A DNA stretch of 64,000 nucleotides. It comes from Prochilodus magdalenae (Eukaryota; Chordata; Actinopteri; Characiformes; Prochilodontidae). Position 1 is the stretch's first letter, and every line of letters starts with the position of its first letter. A program made the translations under genes and the position numbers. This document shows, one piece after another, positions 42,786 to 54,714 of the stretch. The DNA lies in the NCBI GenBank assembly GCA_024036415.1, contig JAMWET010001947.1, positions 110,260-174,259 on the forward strand, in the 5' to 3' direction. Under the pieces are notes generated by a model. The model did no database searches and was not told the DNA's origin. It saw only the letters and a program-made list of their open reading frames with translations.

Positions 42786-43310
42786 AGACCCATATATTCT
42801 ATATTCATCAGAAAAATGTTCAAAGCAAGCCGAGTGGGTCATCTCACACACACAAGCGTATAAAAAGATACACTCATCACTTCGGCAAAGCCTCGCAGTA
42901 AATCCATGATGACTTGTTCTGTTTTTTTACGGGATCAACACTTCAAGAAAGGCCTCGGAGAGCAGCTTTGGTAATAGTCCAGTTCCTCTCTGGCTCAGAG
43001 GGATGTGTGATATGAATCTCATTCGCGGCGGCCAGAGGCGCTGCTTTGCATGAACAGCCGTATCGGCGGGACTCTCCGTGATTTGTCACTTGCACCCAGG
43101 CGTCCAGGCGCTCCACTCCAAAAAAAAAAAAAAAAAAGCCCTTATGAGTAAACGCTCCATATCTGCATGCTTCAGCAGCACCGAAACAGCCCCAACCACA
43201 GCAGGCCATTAAAGGTACCTCACCATGAAGGGAGATTAAGCTGCAGGGGGAAGAGAGAGAGAGGGAAAACACTTCTTCACAGAGGATTAAAAAAGAAGGG
43301 AAGAAGCCCC
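42786..43310. other. Unique stretch with poly-A tract
   Basis: A run of about 18 adenines at 43120-43137. No gene. The 109-aa minus-strand frame crosses the poly-A. Confidence 0.35.
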
Positions 43311-43345
43311 CTTTCCCTCTCTCTCTCTCTCTCTCGCTCTCTCCT
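43311..43345. repeat. (CT)n microsatellite
   Basis: CT units with one CG interruption. A complementary (GA)n run lies at 43570-43599. Confidence 0.85.
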
Positions 43346-43566
43346 CACACAGCCAGACAAGGGATACCTTAAAGGATATCTGTACTTAGGTATTATCTCC
43401 TTCTCTGTCACCCGTATTGTACATGGGTTGGCCACGGAAAAGCAAACATCCAGCCACGGAGTAATTGGCTGCAGAGATTGCCGCTTTATTCATTTTCTTT
43501 CGTTCCTTCTTTTCTTTTTTTTTAAAGGGCTACATCAGGCAGACCTGAGCGAGCCTGTCAGGCTCT

Positions 43567-43602
<36 letters not shown>

Positions 43603-44629
43603 GACGGTGAGCCAAAAGGTCCTCCATTTCACGCGAATGGAGAAGAAATACAAGTGTAGTGGAGTGTGAAGGAACAACTCATTATAAAAGTGAAACATGT
43701 CAGTTCTGCCGTAACAAAAAAAAAAAAAGCCCCGGCAGAAAGAGAGGGAGATAATTCTAAAATGAATTTGACTCTCCCGTACTCTCCCACAATAGAGCAC
43801 TTTGAGGCTAAATGATTAGCGTTATGGCGGGAGGGAAAAAAAAGCGGGAGAACTCATTTTCACACTTTAAACTCATCATGAAGACAAACCTGTCCTCGAG
43901 AGAATAGGCTTTCTCCAGTCGTTCAGGAAAGCTTGAAAAGACCGAGTTCGGAGGTTAGCCAGTCTTGCTTTCCCTCGCCTCTCTTCAAAGCCGGAGAGTG
44001 TTCTTTTCATTCGGGCCGGCTGGAAGAGAAAACGCACGGGCGAACAGACAAGAGCGGAGTGTGGCGGCATGCGGTATTCCGAGGGCGTGCTTTATTTCCG
44101 GGGACTCTTAGAGCCTTCCTTCTCATGGCATGCACAAAACAGGCCTTGCTCCTCGCATTGCTCACAGAGGAAAAGTGCACTAGCTGCAGAGGTGGTGGCT
44201 TTGGCGGTGGTTGCGGCTTTGGCGGCGACAGAGCTGCTGCTGGTGTTTGTGTTGTTTGTATTTGCCGTGGCTCTCGGAAGGCGAAAAGACGGCGACGCTT
44301 CTCATGGGACCTTAAGGATGCCCTGGCTGGCGGGGAGGCAAGAAAATGAGGTGGGATGGGATTGGAAGGGAAGGCGGGGGAGGTGTGAAACCTCATGCTG
44401 GGGAAGAAATGGAAACCCCCGATTCTACCCAGTCATGAGAAGATCCGATCAAACCAGATCAGAATATATTATCCTGTCGGCCGAACACACCTGGAATTGA
44501 ATTGCGAGACCGAGGAAACACTAGTAAGGAAAACTTAGAGGCCACTGTTTCCAGTCAGAATGGCCAATAAGGACAAGCCATCACTTCCCAGGTGATATTA
44601 CCGAGCAGGTATGATATAGGATAATCTAC
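43346..44629. other. Unique region, candidate conserved non-coding elements
   Basis: Mostly unique. A GC-rich part at 44090-44300 has ggtggtggctttggcggtgg-like trinucleotide runs that open all frames (129-, 138- and 143-aa frames overlap on both strands). None has a recognisable domain; the Gly-, Ala- or Pro-rich composition follows from the repeat. Short A-runs lie at 43718 and 43840. Confidence 0.35.
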
Positions 44630-45010
44630 TTGGAGGTGGACACTTCCAAAACTGGAGTTCAAAAAGCTACAGAGAAAACGAGACTGGCTGGAAGACGTTC
44701 CCACTGACACTGTGTCTCATCAAATAACTAGGACTTCAGCTTAAAGAGAGAGGAGAACATCAAGCTCTGCTCTTGGTTCAGATCTGAGAACATCCACAGA
44801 TGTGTCTTTCCATCCTTCTTCCACTGTGAGAAGACTATGGAGGTCTGGAAGGATGTGCAGCTGTTTAAGAAGCTCCTTACTGAGAAACAAGGAAGCAGCT
44901 AACGTTTGCAGAACAATGGATTGACCACCCCAGAGTCCAGACCTCAACATCACTGAATGAGTTTGGGGTTAAGTAGATGGCAAGAAGCAGAAAACCAGCT
45001 AAACCAACTT
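44630..45010 (+). pseudogene. Decayed Tc1-like transposase remnant
   Basis: Plus-strand partner of 6446-6770. ggctggaagacgttcccact, ctgtttaagaagctccttac, gcagaacaatggattgacca and ccccagagtccagacctcaa occur in the order of a Tc1 gene. The last phrases correspond to the coding of the conserved block around the catalytic Glu, here mutated. Stops and shifts in all frames. No terminal repeats were found, so the ends are uncertain. Confidence 0.6.
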
Positions 45011-45035
45011 CTAAGACTGAACTTTGGAGATATTT

Positions 45036-45251
45036 TCATTTATGGCATTTAGCTGACACTCTTATCCAGAGCGACTTACAAGGGTATTGTTACAGGTAGG
45101 CCAAAGTGGTAGGATGGGAGTCTTGCCCAAGGACTCTTATTGGTGTAGCAAGAGCAGAGTTACCCAGACCGGGATTCGAACCCCAGTCTACCACATGTGG
45201 TGGTGGCTCTCTGGTGGTTAGTGGTGTTAGCCGCTGAGCTACAACAACCAC
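45036..45251 (-). mobile_element. tRNA-derived SINE with L2-type tail
   Basis: Reverse orientation: tail (atggcatttagctgacactc, ttatccagagcgacttacaa) on the left, body gagtcttgcccaaggactct in the middle and box B region cgggattcgaaccccagtct, then gctgagctacaacaaccac on the right. catttat occurs at both edges and may be a target duplication, though it also resembles the SINE tail. Confidence 0.8.
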
Positions 45252-45355
45252 ATTTATATTGGTTTGACATTGTGAGACATGCCAATGATTCAAGTTCGTG
45301 CTTGGCCACACATGTGACATAAGCAAGGAAGAGCCTCCTCGCTGTCCCGCCCACC

Positions 45356-45997
45356 AGCCACGATTGTGGACGTTCAGGGAGCAGTGGTGTCCTCCATGAG
45401 TCATCCTGTTAGTGCAGCACCATTAGCAGACGGCTGCACCACGCAGGACTACATGTATCCAGGCCGTTACCACGACTGTCCTTAACACCACGTCACCATC
45501 ACCAAAGACTGCAGTGGTGTCGTACCAGTCTGTCATGGAGCGACTCAGAATGGCCGCGGGTCATCTTCAGTGACGAGTCCCGCTTTAGTCTTGGTGGAGA
45601 CGCCCAACGAATCCGTGTGTGGAGGCACCGTGGTCAGCACCAAGATGAACGGTTTGTTGTCACGCGTCCAGAAGACCTGGTGTCCCTCCACCTCCACCCC
45701 TACCGCACCATCTGCAGGAACTGTGTGAGGATGTTCAAGCTGCATGGGATGGATTATCACAGGACACCATCAGGAACCTCTACAGCTCCATACCGAGACG
45801 TCTGGCGTGTTGGGTTAGCAAACACGGCGGCCCGACGCCATACTGAGAGACAGACTTCTGTATGTGTAGCTCAATAAATATTGATCATATCAGTCTAAAC
45901 TTATCATCAGTTATTGATCCTGGTCACCTTTATCCTCCTTCCCAACAGCACCGCAACCCCACACCTTCTTCTGGGTGCAACTGTTCTTTTGATGAGG
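45356..45997 (+). mobile_element. Tc1/mariner family A, plus-strand copy
   Basis: The right terminal repeat (cttctgggtgcaactgttct) and the body match 20272-21046 and 27072-27684 in inverse orientation; the left end is truncated. The transposase remnant (about 45480-45880) keeps the coding for FSDESRFSLGGDAQRIRVWR. After RHRGQHQDERFVVTRPE it jumps to the C-terminal part, so the second Asp and the Glu are missing, as in the other copies. Confidence 0.8.
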
Positions 45998-46789
45998 AGT
46001 GCATAAAGACATGTCCCTCCAGACTTCCTGGACAAACTGAAGGTGAGTCTCCTGAAATGAACAGAATTAAGAAACACCCAGCCCAGGTGTAGGTCCCAAG
46101 AGGTCTCATGGCGTCAGTGGGTGCTCGTATTAGGCCTATAAAGGAGAGGAATATTATCGTGGATGATTGTCGCTGTGGTAACCAAAAAAGTCCAGGTAGG
46201 TTCCAATCCAGTTTGTTTACCCATACATACAGCTTTCCCCCAGAATGTTGCCAGGCATTCTGGATAATGAGGTTGTTTAGCAGTCAAATACGAAAATTGG
46301 TACACGGTCCAAGCAAGCTAGAACCCACTTGCGCTGCAAATTACGTTGCGAGAATATGAATCTATTATAACATTGAAACACTGTTATGAGACAATAGCAT
46401 ATACCCAAACTATAGGGAACTACACCCACAGCAACGTAGCTCCAGCATTTGATGAAGCCTGCTGGTCCGCACCATGTGTTTTGGGGAAGTTGCTTAATGA
46501 GTAATGCAAGCGGGACAAAAGCTGTCAGGGCTGGAACAGTTTTGTTTACCCCTAATACGCTCATGATGCTGACTATAGAACAAAGACAAGAGGATAGACC
46601 TTCAGAGCCCTATAACAGACTGCAGCCCATCTGTTGCTGCATGGTTCATCAGCCCTCCAGTACCTTGTCCATCAATGCAAAGAGCCTGCCACTGGACCAC
46701 CGCAGCCCAGGTGTTATTTGGGCTTTTCACTACACAGCATTTATAGCCGTAATGGTCGTGTGGGTGAAGCTGGTACCCAGGGAACACAT
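45998..46789. other. Unique stretch, nothing recognised
   Basis: A 140-aa plus-strand frame (46449-46871) crosses into the MITE fragment and has no recognisable domain. Confidence 0.35.
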
Positions 46790-46957
46790 ATTGTCACTGT
46801 CCAAAGAAAAACAACTGGCAAAAAAATGGCAACTTTATAGGAGAGGCCAAAAACCTTCAGTTTTAATGTAAGTCAATGGAACCAGACGTCTTTCCAAACA
46901 CTTTCGGGCCATTTCTGTTGGTCCGTTCACCATGCAATTCTCACACAGTGTAAATGG
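46790..46957 (-). mobile_element. TCGTCGCTGTCC MITE family, partial copy
   Basis: Minus-strand relative of 56354-56600: attgtcactgtccaaagaaa, gcaactttataggagaggcc, agtcaatggaaccagac and gggccatttctgttggtcc, then cacagtgtaaatgg. The other end is missing; a SINE starts 13 bp further. Confidence 0.7.
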
Positions 46958-46969
46958 GACAAGTAAATA

Positions 46970-47185
46970 TTTACATTTACGGTATTTAGCTGACGCTCTT
47001 ATCCAGAGCGACTTACAAGGTTAATCATATTACAGGTAGGCCAATGTAGTGTTAGGAGTCTTGCCCAAGGACTCTTATTAGTGTAGCACAGTATGGTAAC
47101 CTAGACCAGGATTTGAACCCCAGTCTCCCACATGTAGAGATGGCACTCTGGGTAGTGGTGTTACCCGCTGAGCTACACCAACCAC
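46970..47185 (-). mobile_element. tRNA-derived SINE with L2-type tail
   Basis: tttacatttacggtatttag and ctgacgctcttatccagagc form the tail, gggagtctt-like body, then atttgaaccccagtctccca and acccgctgagctacaccaac form the tRNA-like head. Full length and less diverged than the copy at 7.6 kb. Confidence 0.8.
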
Positions 47186-48172
47186 TATTGGTATAGTATT
47201 GGGATAAGTCTTTTGACATCTATAAAATGTTAATGATTTGTCTTTGTTAAAAGCATCTAAACAAATCTGGTAAAAAAAAGAACTTATGTTTAAAAAAATA
47301 TGATGTTCAGTTTATGTTTAATTATTGTGTTTTTTTTTTGTAAAATACATCTTAGCACTCGGCCAGTAGTCCTGATGATGGTGATCTGTGCTCTGTTGGC
47401 TATGTCTGAGTTCAAACAGTAGGGGGCAAACACAGACCTTTTCTCATTCGCGATCAATGAGGAATCTTCACCGCCGTTTGCTGTGGTTTGTCTTCCCCCT
47501 GTTTAGGTATATATTCAGCAAAATACGCTTTGTTATTGTTGGAGACATGGTATTAGAGGAATAGTGAGCCAACGGCAGCTATCGGAATGTTTTCCGAACA
47601 TGAATTTGGTCATTGTTTCGAGCACTTCTCGCTAAAACGGTTGAAGCTGCTGTTTAAACCGGAATGAGTAGCCATAGCCAACACTGTCCCATCACCATTT
47701 TCAGATCTACTGGTGTAGAAAGGGTTAAAATCCATGTTTAAATTGTACGTTCAATTGTTTGTGTCCTCAGTTGTTTTTAAGTCTTGTGTCCAGTCGTGGT
47801 TTGAGTGCGTGTAATGGCGCTACTTAATTCATGAGGCCAGCTACGCCATTTTTGGAGCCCTCTTGACTGTGCGAGACGTACGCAGGCGATGGGTTTATGG
47901 TAGCTAGGTGAAGTCTATGGCTTTAGTGTTTTAAAAGCGGATGGCTTGCTGAACATGTGATTTATTTTTTCATGGTTGTAGAATGCTGAGTAACATGCCA
48001 GATTTGATTGGTTAAATTAATTTATGATTGTTACCAACATGAGAACAAGCTTTGTGTACTATGGCATATTACTATTTCATTCGCGATAAAGTCATCAATG
48101 AGGAAACTTCACCGCCGGCTGCTGTGGTTTTTCTTCCCTCTGTTTACGGTGGCAACATAAACAGCAGCTGGT
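47186..48172. other. Mostly unique, with an internal direct repeat
   Basis: A block at 47441-47515 (tcaatgaggaatcttcaccg, then ctgctgtggtttgtcttcc-like bases) recurs at 48076-48148 in direct orientation. No gene. Confidence 0.5.
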
Positions 48173-48235
48173 CTGTTCAAATGATGTATAAAAGTCAAAA
48201 TTGGAGATACATGTTTTTTATTGGACAGCGACGAT
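48173..48235 (-). mobile_element. TCGTCGCTGTCC MITE family, terminal fragment
   Basis: aaaattggagatacatgttt and ttattggacagcgacgatat are the reverse complement of the left end of 56354-56600. Only the end survives. Confidence 0.7.
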
Positions 48236-50340
48236 ATACAGGTATGGTAGGTGCGCCTGATGAAATGGTCAGTGAGTGTCCTAATGAGGTCGTAAAAACT
48301 GGGAACACTGTATAAAGCACTAACCAACTTATATACAGCAGACACACTACACCTAGATTTCCTGATCCTGCCTCCATGTCTTAACCCACCTGATCCAACG
48401 AATTAGCGTACTAGCATGTGTTAGCGAAAGGTACTGGCTGGGGGAAGATAGTGACCTTCCCATGGGACCAAATGGGGGCTCATGTTGGACTCTTCCAGAG
48501 AGTGGTTGCTGCCTCGTTGGGTCTCGAGCTCTCTCCCTCTGCTTCCGTTCATCTATTCCTTCCATCAAACCTACATGCTACCATGAGTACGGCTTGAGCT
48601 GGCCGACCACGGGCTAATGGACTGAGCTCGGCCTCCTTGTGAGGTGATTCTGAGACTCGGACTACAGGTGACTTGGCCCCTCAGTGGGTCCAACTAGATT
48701 TAGGCATACAGCTTTACTTAGGTTAATGTTTAATGTCAAATTGCAACATATAGGGGCTGTGAATCTTCGTTACAGCCAGGGTCAGGATGTGTTAATTAGC
48801 ATAATTAATTAAACCCTGGACAGTTTGGGGGTAGGGTTTCTTGTGTCAGGGATTCCTGGGCTTGTAACAGGAAGATTTACGAGGTTAGCTATAGTATTTT
48901 AGAGCTAAGGCAACACCAGGATCAGGGTCGAAAACCATATCCTCCTTTTTTTTCATAGCCAGGACATGCGGTTTCCTGTTCTGAAGACGACCCCTCATTG
49001 GTCTTTAACATTCTCGAGGAATGGTGCAGTGTTAGCACAGAGCAAGCAGATGTGGTCAGTGTTGCACTTTTCAATGATGGGTATCTATTGAACCTGGCAG
49101 CACTGGAGACTGCCCGTCAGTGCTACACCTTTAACAGTGAGGTAGGCACCAACACTACGTCACTACACCTCCACTACACAGGGTCACGCCTCTTATTTAT
49201 CGGGTGACTGCCTTGTCACAGGAACTACACATAACTAATCAATCTAAAAAAGGCAATGTGGATTTACGTTGAGATCCAAACCCCTTTCGTTGCTCACTAG
49301 CAGTCCAACATTCCACACACCGTGAGCCAAAGAAGTTCTAGTTAATCGGTCAACAGAGTTTCAAGGTAGAGGTGGGCACGGGGCAGGCCCATGCCAAGGT
49401 CTGGGTATCATGGCTGGCTGGTGGTTGGCTGTTCTAGTAACTAGTAACCCTTTTTAACCGGTGACAGTTCACAGTTTTGATCTGTTTGAAGTTGTTCCCA
49501 TCCTGGCTTAATTGAGACATTGGACCATGGGACGAACTCCATTACCCAGGAGCCATCGGAGAGGCACATGATACCCATGTCTTCTTCTTCAGCCTATTAA
49601 AAGAGACTTTCTATCTCAACATCAGTGTTAATATGCACACCTAACATAACTTCATCCCCCAATAGGTAAGTAGTTAAACGACTGGGTGTGTGGAGGTGGG
49701 AGGAGCCTGGAGTTCTTCGACATGTACAACACAAGGCATGTTCAGGTGAGCACTGTGCTTGTTTAGGTGGTTGGGGGTCGGGAGTGGCCAGGAATCACCT
49801 TAGATATATAGGCCCAGGCAGATGCGATTAGTGATTAAATTAGATTGGCCACTAGGGGGCTGTGGAAGACGGGGAGGGGGTCTGAGGTATGGAGTAGAGG
49901 CTCTTGTTTAGAGATTAGCAGCTGTAGAAACGATGATGGCACGCTGTGTGTACATACCCTGCTGTGCCGGTTCCAGTATTGCCTTCACTTGAATGCCACT
50001 ACAATGTCAGCGTCACTGCTAGGCTGACGATGCTAACCTACTCAGATAATATCTGGCCAGTGGTGGTCTACGCTGGCCCCTTTCCGATGATGGATGGGGT
50101 GGAGGCAGGGCTGATAAACTGCACCACAACAGACAGGCAACATATGGCTGCGGTTCTGTGAGTGTTGAGGTAGCAACTGCGTATAATTGTGCTAGCATAC
50201 ACATAGCAAATAGTCATAGCGCTCGGAGGTTCCTCCTGAGGGAGGGACGGATGGAGGAAGGGAGCAGCAAACAAACAGGACGAGCAGAAAATTGGCTGGA
50301 CAGTGAGAGAGAGGGAAGCCACGGAGAAAAATCAGAAAGC
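48236..50340. other. Unique region, nothing recognised
   Basis: No transposon end, RNA fold or coding signal was recognised. Open frames are up to 84 aa, overlapping on opposite strands. Confidence 0.35.
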
Positions 50341-51055
50341 CTCCGAAGCCCGAGGAGACAATGATCTTCAATTACCTCCAAGTCTCTGTCCAATTTAGCT
50401 CAGACATGAGAAGAGGACCAGAGGGAGGGGAAGGGAGGAGAAGGGGAGTGTTGCCGGGGGAGGGCTGGGGGAAGAGAGTTCAGAGGAGAGCCAGCGATGA
50501 AAGGGTGAAAGTTTCCGAAGCGCCAGGCGAGCACGGGGAAGGTGAGGCTTTTTCTTGTGCGGCTAAGTGGATCGACGCGGCCAAAGTGAACGGGGGCATT
50601 TTAATTAGATGACGGACGCATGGAAAGGGGCTTTTAATTGGATGGGAATCGACCGAGGAGAGGAGAGGAGTTTTATTCGGAGGAGGAAAGGAGACGGGGA
50701 GAAAGTGTGTGTCTCTAATGAGAGGAGAAGATCAGAGTGAGTGAGGGAGAGGACAGAATTTCATCGTTGCGGTGGAGGAAGCTGCCGTGCTGCTAACGGG
50801 CAGGGGAGTTAAGGGTGTACGGCACATCTGTCACTTAAAGCAGCCGTTCGGTGGGAAAATCAAATTTGTGCAATTTCTCCCTTTTTCCCCAAAGAATTCA
50901 GAACAAAAGTGGACAACATAGTGAAATCATGGAACTGCAGGATGGAGGCAAGAGGACATTCTAGCTATTAGCTGTCTAACCTAAACCCTTCGAGTCCCCT
51001 GGGACTGAAATAGTGTATAACACCTCCACTAGCAGCTCCACCAGCAGTGATAGCA
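50341..51055. other. Unique block, candidate conserved non-coding element
   Basis: Purine-rich sequence surrounds homeodomain-type words (gggcattttaattagatgac at 50595; gcttttaattggatggg at 50629). No coding signal. The presence of TAATTA/TTAATTGG cores is suggestive only. Confidence 0.4.
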
Positions 51056-51061
51056 TGCGCT

Positions 51062-51196
51062 GGACGTAGACCACAAGTTTCTGGATGTAGACCACATCAA
51101 TGTTCAGACATTCTTGCATGAAACAGTTGAGCAAGAATTGGTGGAAGCCTTTCCTGGCACAATTCCAACGAGAATTCCCTGTAGACTGGGATTTTT
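51062..51196 (-). mobile_element. Tc1 family H fragment interrupted by a SINE
   Basis: ctggatgtagaccacatcaa through cacaattccaacgagaattc to gactgggattttt matches the first half of other family H copies. After the SINE, ggatttttgccactatatga continues the same element briefly, then similarity fades. Confidence 0.75.
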
Positions 51197-51411
51197 ACAT
51201 TTGCATAAAGCGCTGACGCTGATCCAGAGCGACTTTCAAGGTCAGTGTTAGTGTAGTGTTAGGAGTCTTGCCCAAGGACTCTTATTGGTGGCACAGCATA
51301 GCGACCCAAACCGGGATTCGACCCACCAGTCTCCCACATGTAGTGGAGGGTCCCTGGCAGGTGGTGGTGTTACCCACAAAGCTACACCAACCATACGGGT
51401 CAACCGGCCGA
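51197..51411 (-). mobile_element. tRNA-derived SINE with an 8-bp target duplication
   Basis: Minus-strand copy: tail acatttgcataaagcgctga, body gagtcttgcccaaggactct, box B region cgggattcgacccaccagtc and head caaagctacaccaaccatac. It is flanked by GGATTTTT at 51189-51196 and 51412-51419, which marks a retrotransposition event into the Tc1 fragment. The outer side of the head carries about 20 extra bases (gggtcaaccggccga) that resemble nothing else in the family. Confidence 0.8.
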
Positions 51412-51419
51412 GGATTTTT

Positions 51420-52314
51420 GCCACTATATGACTACACACCCCACCATCTTGGTACTTCTGTTTGCCCTCTGTTGGTGCTGATGACCTATCCTTTGATGTT
51501 CCTTGGTGCCAGTGCAAACTAACACAGACTGGTTCCCTAAATAGCACCAAGGTTCTAAGAAACCTCAACGGAACCAGTTCAAAAACCAAGGTTCTTGTTT
51601 ACTGGATTTTATGTTCTGTTTTTATTGTAATTGACCGTTGAAGTTGGACCGCCTGGAAGGTGAACGTTCTTCTGAAGATAATAGTTGGTTGTCCAGTAGT
51701 TGGGTTTGGCTCTCTCTGAGTTCGATTCGTCAGGCTTGGACTTAGTGTATTTAGATTTAATAGCGACAGATTCTTAATGCAAATGCCACAGTCTAGATCG
51801 TTTATCTGCTTACTGGTTAGTGAAGTAATGAGGGAATGACACACACCTGTCTGTTGAGCAACAGCTGGACAACCATCTGTCCAATTATATTTGAGGCTCT
51901 AAAAAAGGGGCGGGCGGGGGCGGGCATGAAAACGGGTATGATTTCTGTATTCTTACTGGGATGTAAACATCCTCTAGCTGGATCCACAGGCCTTCCATTT
52001 GATCTACCATGAGAAGAGCGAGGGTCAAAACCAAACAATCAAATAGAGCCAGCAAAAAATTCAAAAACCAGAAGGACAAGATAGAGATGCGTGGGAGAAC
52101 CGCTCGCTAAGACTGTTTGGGAGCTCCTGAGAATCTCTAAGTGGGAATTAAATAAGTTGGATGACCATTGGAAAAGATCTTTCCTACACTGTAAAGATAA
52201 ATTACAGGGAACAAAAAAATTTTTCCAAGCAATTTATGACATGATGCAAACTGTCAAATTGATACTCCAAACACTAGAGGGCAACATATCATTAACACGG
52301 TTTGCCTACCAGTC
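51420..52314. other. Unique region with one unexplained open frame
   Basis: A plus-strand frame 52091-52387 (98 codons, GTG first; no clear ATG nearby) reads KTVWELLRISKWELNKLDDH in its first part, with even amino-acid use and no repeat bias. No family is recognised. It is interrupted upstream by a stop at 52082-52084, and its last third overlaps the dispersed repeat below. Possibly a transposon-derived gene fragment. Confidence 0.3.
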
Positions 52315-52460
52315 TTGTTTCGCATCCCACGTCCCCCCATTACTCTTCAAGAGCACCTCCAACGGTGGAAAGCAAATCCAACGTTAATTCTTCTTCAGCT
52401 TCTATCACTTTCTCTGTTTGCTGCCGAACGTGGTTTCTTGCCCACAGCGGCTGGCGACAG
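52315..52460 (-). repeat. Dispersed repeat, inverted copy of 21650-21790
   Basis: Reverse complement gives aagaaaccacgttcggcagc, agaagctgaagaagaatta and ctttccaccgttggaggtgc, matching the copy at 21.7 kb in order. Confidence 0.65.
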
Positions 52461-53544
52461 CGGGGTAGATGGTCGCTCAACAAGAGCTTCGGCCATCGTT
52501 GTGTTTCCTGCTTCTTTTATTGGCTACCTGCCCTTAAATGATCTAACCCGGAGCGCCCCCTTCTGTTAAGAGGTTAGAATACCTCATTGGGGCAGCAGAG
52601 CTACTTCTTCACCCCCTTATGTGGGGCTGATTCCACTCCTACAGTGCTACAGTGACTCATTATTGCCTCTTCAGGTACAGAGTGGCATTACAGGACAGAA
52701 AGGACTGGGGTTAGCTGGTTAGCAATGCTAACTTCAGTGGATACCTCTGCAAACATAGCATAAACGTCTTTGCCATGTCGTTCCAACAGCTATTTCTTTA
52801 CATGCTGTTGATCGTTTTAGTTTATTTTGTTTGCACCTTCACTAGAACACAACAAATGCAGCAGCTCCAAGATAATATCAGTCATTATTAATAGCCTCAG
52901 GAAGTGGCTGCTACGTTTAAAATTCACACCTGTTTGCATTTATCACGGCAAGATAAAGACAAGCACATTATGGTGAGGAAAACAGAAGTATCTTTAACAG
53001 GCACACGCCTACACCAGGGAAAACAGGCTGTAACACACAAACAAATCATTTCTACCAGGAGAAATAGAAGAAAATATGAGGTAACTAAGAAAAAAACTAA
53101 AACCTCAAAGAATTCTGGGTAACCACACCTCCAGGGGTACATGAGCTAAGCTGATCATTAGAAATTAACCACGAAATAGATCAATTACAATTAAAATTTT
53201 TATTTTTCTGATTTTAGCATTTATCACTATACAACTGCATTGTTTTATTTAGCATTCTACCCCAACGTATCAGCATGGCATGGCTAGCCACTGTAACATG
53301 TACGTTAGCAAACCTAACTAGCTCACTTTAATACACTTAAACTCCTTCCAAGTTTGGTTTTTGGGCAAAACATTAACATCCCTGAGCTACTGGGTCGCCT
53401 TTTAGTTGATATGTCTGTAATAACTATGTAGTTACATAGTAACAATACAATAACAACATTGTAACTACTGTTACAGAGGAATTACAGCAGCACAGCTTTG
53501 ATAAATACAAGTTTACAGTGTATTTCAGTAGTTGTAATAGCATA
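52461..53544. other. Unique AT-rich region, nothing recognised
   Basis: No repeat, coding or RNA signal recognised. Confidence 0.3.
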
Positions 53545-53776
53545 TCGTCGCTGTCCAATGAAAACCATGTATCTCCAATTTGGCCAATTTTTATTTTTCG
53601 GTATCATTCGATCACATGAGCTGCTGTTTACATTGGGTGGACATTTTATGACAAATGGATCATCAGAAAAATCCAAAACATGCTTGGAAAAAACATCTGG
53701 TTCCATAGACTTACATTCAAGTTTAGTCAGGTTTTTGATCTCTCCTGTAAAGTTGCCATTTTGGAGATAGTGACGA
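53545..53776 (+). mobile_element. TCGTCGCTGTCC MITE family, nearly complete copy
   Basis: Starts tcgtcgctgtccaatgaaaa and ends agatagtgacga, the inverted end. The interior (atgtatctccaatttggcc, tcgatcacatgagctgctgt, tctcctgtaaagttgccatt) follows 56354-56600. Flanked by TATA-type sequence on both sides. No coding capacity. Confidence 0.8.
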
Positions 53777-54507
53777 TATATAATTCAATGTATTGATATT
53801 TGCACATGTGTAATAAGGTGACCGTATATACATTTGTATAAAGTGCTGTTTTGTCTGACAAGATTATCATTACTATTATTTACGCTACATCTGCACAGGA
53901 AATGACATCGCCACTAACGTTTAGATAGCTGTAGATGTGTACTTATATATGACTTATATGATAAACAAACTTCCAACTTTGACCCCTTCTGTAATGTGAA
54001 TCAGTGAAAACAGTACCTCACCTTGTTACACAGGTGTAATAACATAAGAGGACTGATGCTACTGATGCTATTAAGTCATGTTATTAAATATGAGTAAACC
54101 CCCATGTTTACATAAGCTGCTCTACTCTAACCCATCTGTTACTAGTGACTATCACCAGTAGCAATGTTGTAGCATGTGATGTTAATGTGTAATTACACAG
54201 TTATTACACTACACTTGAATAACGTGGGGACTGTAGCACATGCTGACACTGACTGAGGTAGTGAACAATGCTGTAAAAGGTCACGACAACTATAAAAATA
54301 TGACTACAAATATTTGAAGCTAGCCTCATGCTAACAACTTTTATGATATTAATACTCTGGTCATAGTTTTAAGTTTGCAGAGTCCCTAGTATTGTTATAG
54401 CATTGTTATATAGTCATTAATGTTATTAACATGTTTTAATATATTTATAATCGTGGCTATATTGTATATATATCTATATATATATCCTTGTTTGTTATCA
54501 ATATATA
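53777..54507. other. AT-rich region, nothing recognised
   Basis: Many TATA/TTAT words and short palindromes (tatatatatctatatatata near 54462). No gene. Confidence 0.35.
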
Positions 54508-54698
54508 GTTGGTGTAGCTCATATAAAAACACCATATGTTATTATATGTGGGAGACTGGGGTTCGAATATGACTATGTTATTAATAAGAGTCCTTGGGCA
54601 AGACTCCTAACACTACACTGGCCTACCTGTAACATGGTTAACCCTGTAAGTCACTCTAGATAAGAGCGTCAGCTAAATGCCAGAAATGTAAATGTAAA
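54508..54698 (+). mobile_element. tRNA-derived SINE with L2-type tail
   Basis: gttggtgtagctcatataaa (head with AT-rich damage between boxes), gggagactggggttcgaata (box B), gagtccttgggcaagactcc, ttaaccctgtaagtcactct and agataagagcgtcagctaaa, then aaatgtaaatgtaaatt. Confidence 0.8.
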
Positions 54699-54714
54699 TT
54701 CCTTGTTTCGATCC

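Noticed and set aside
43933..44500. Gly/Ala/Pro-rich frames of 129-143 aa
   Set aside because: Trinucleotide-type GC-rich sequence opens all frames on both strands; no recognisable domain.
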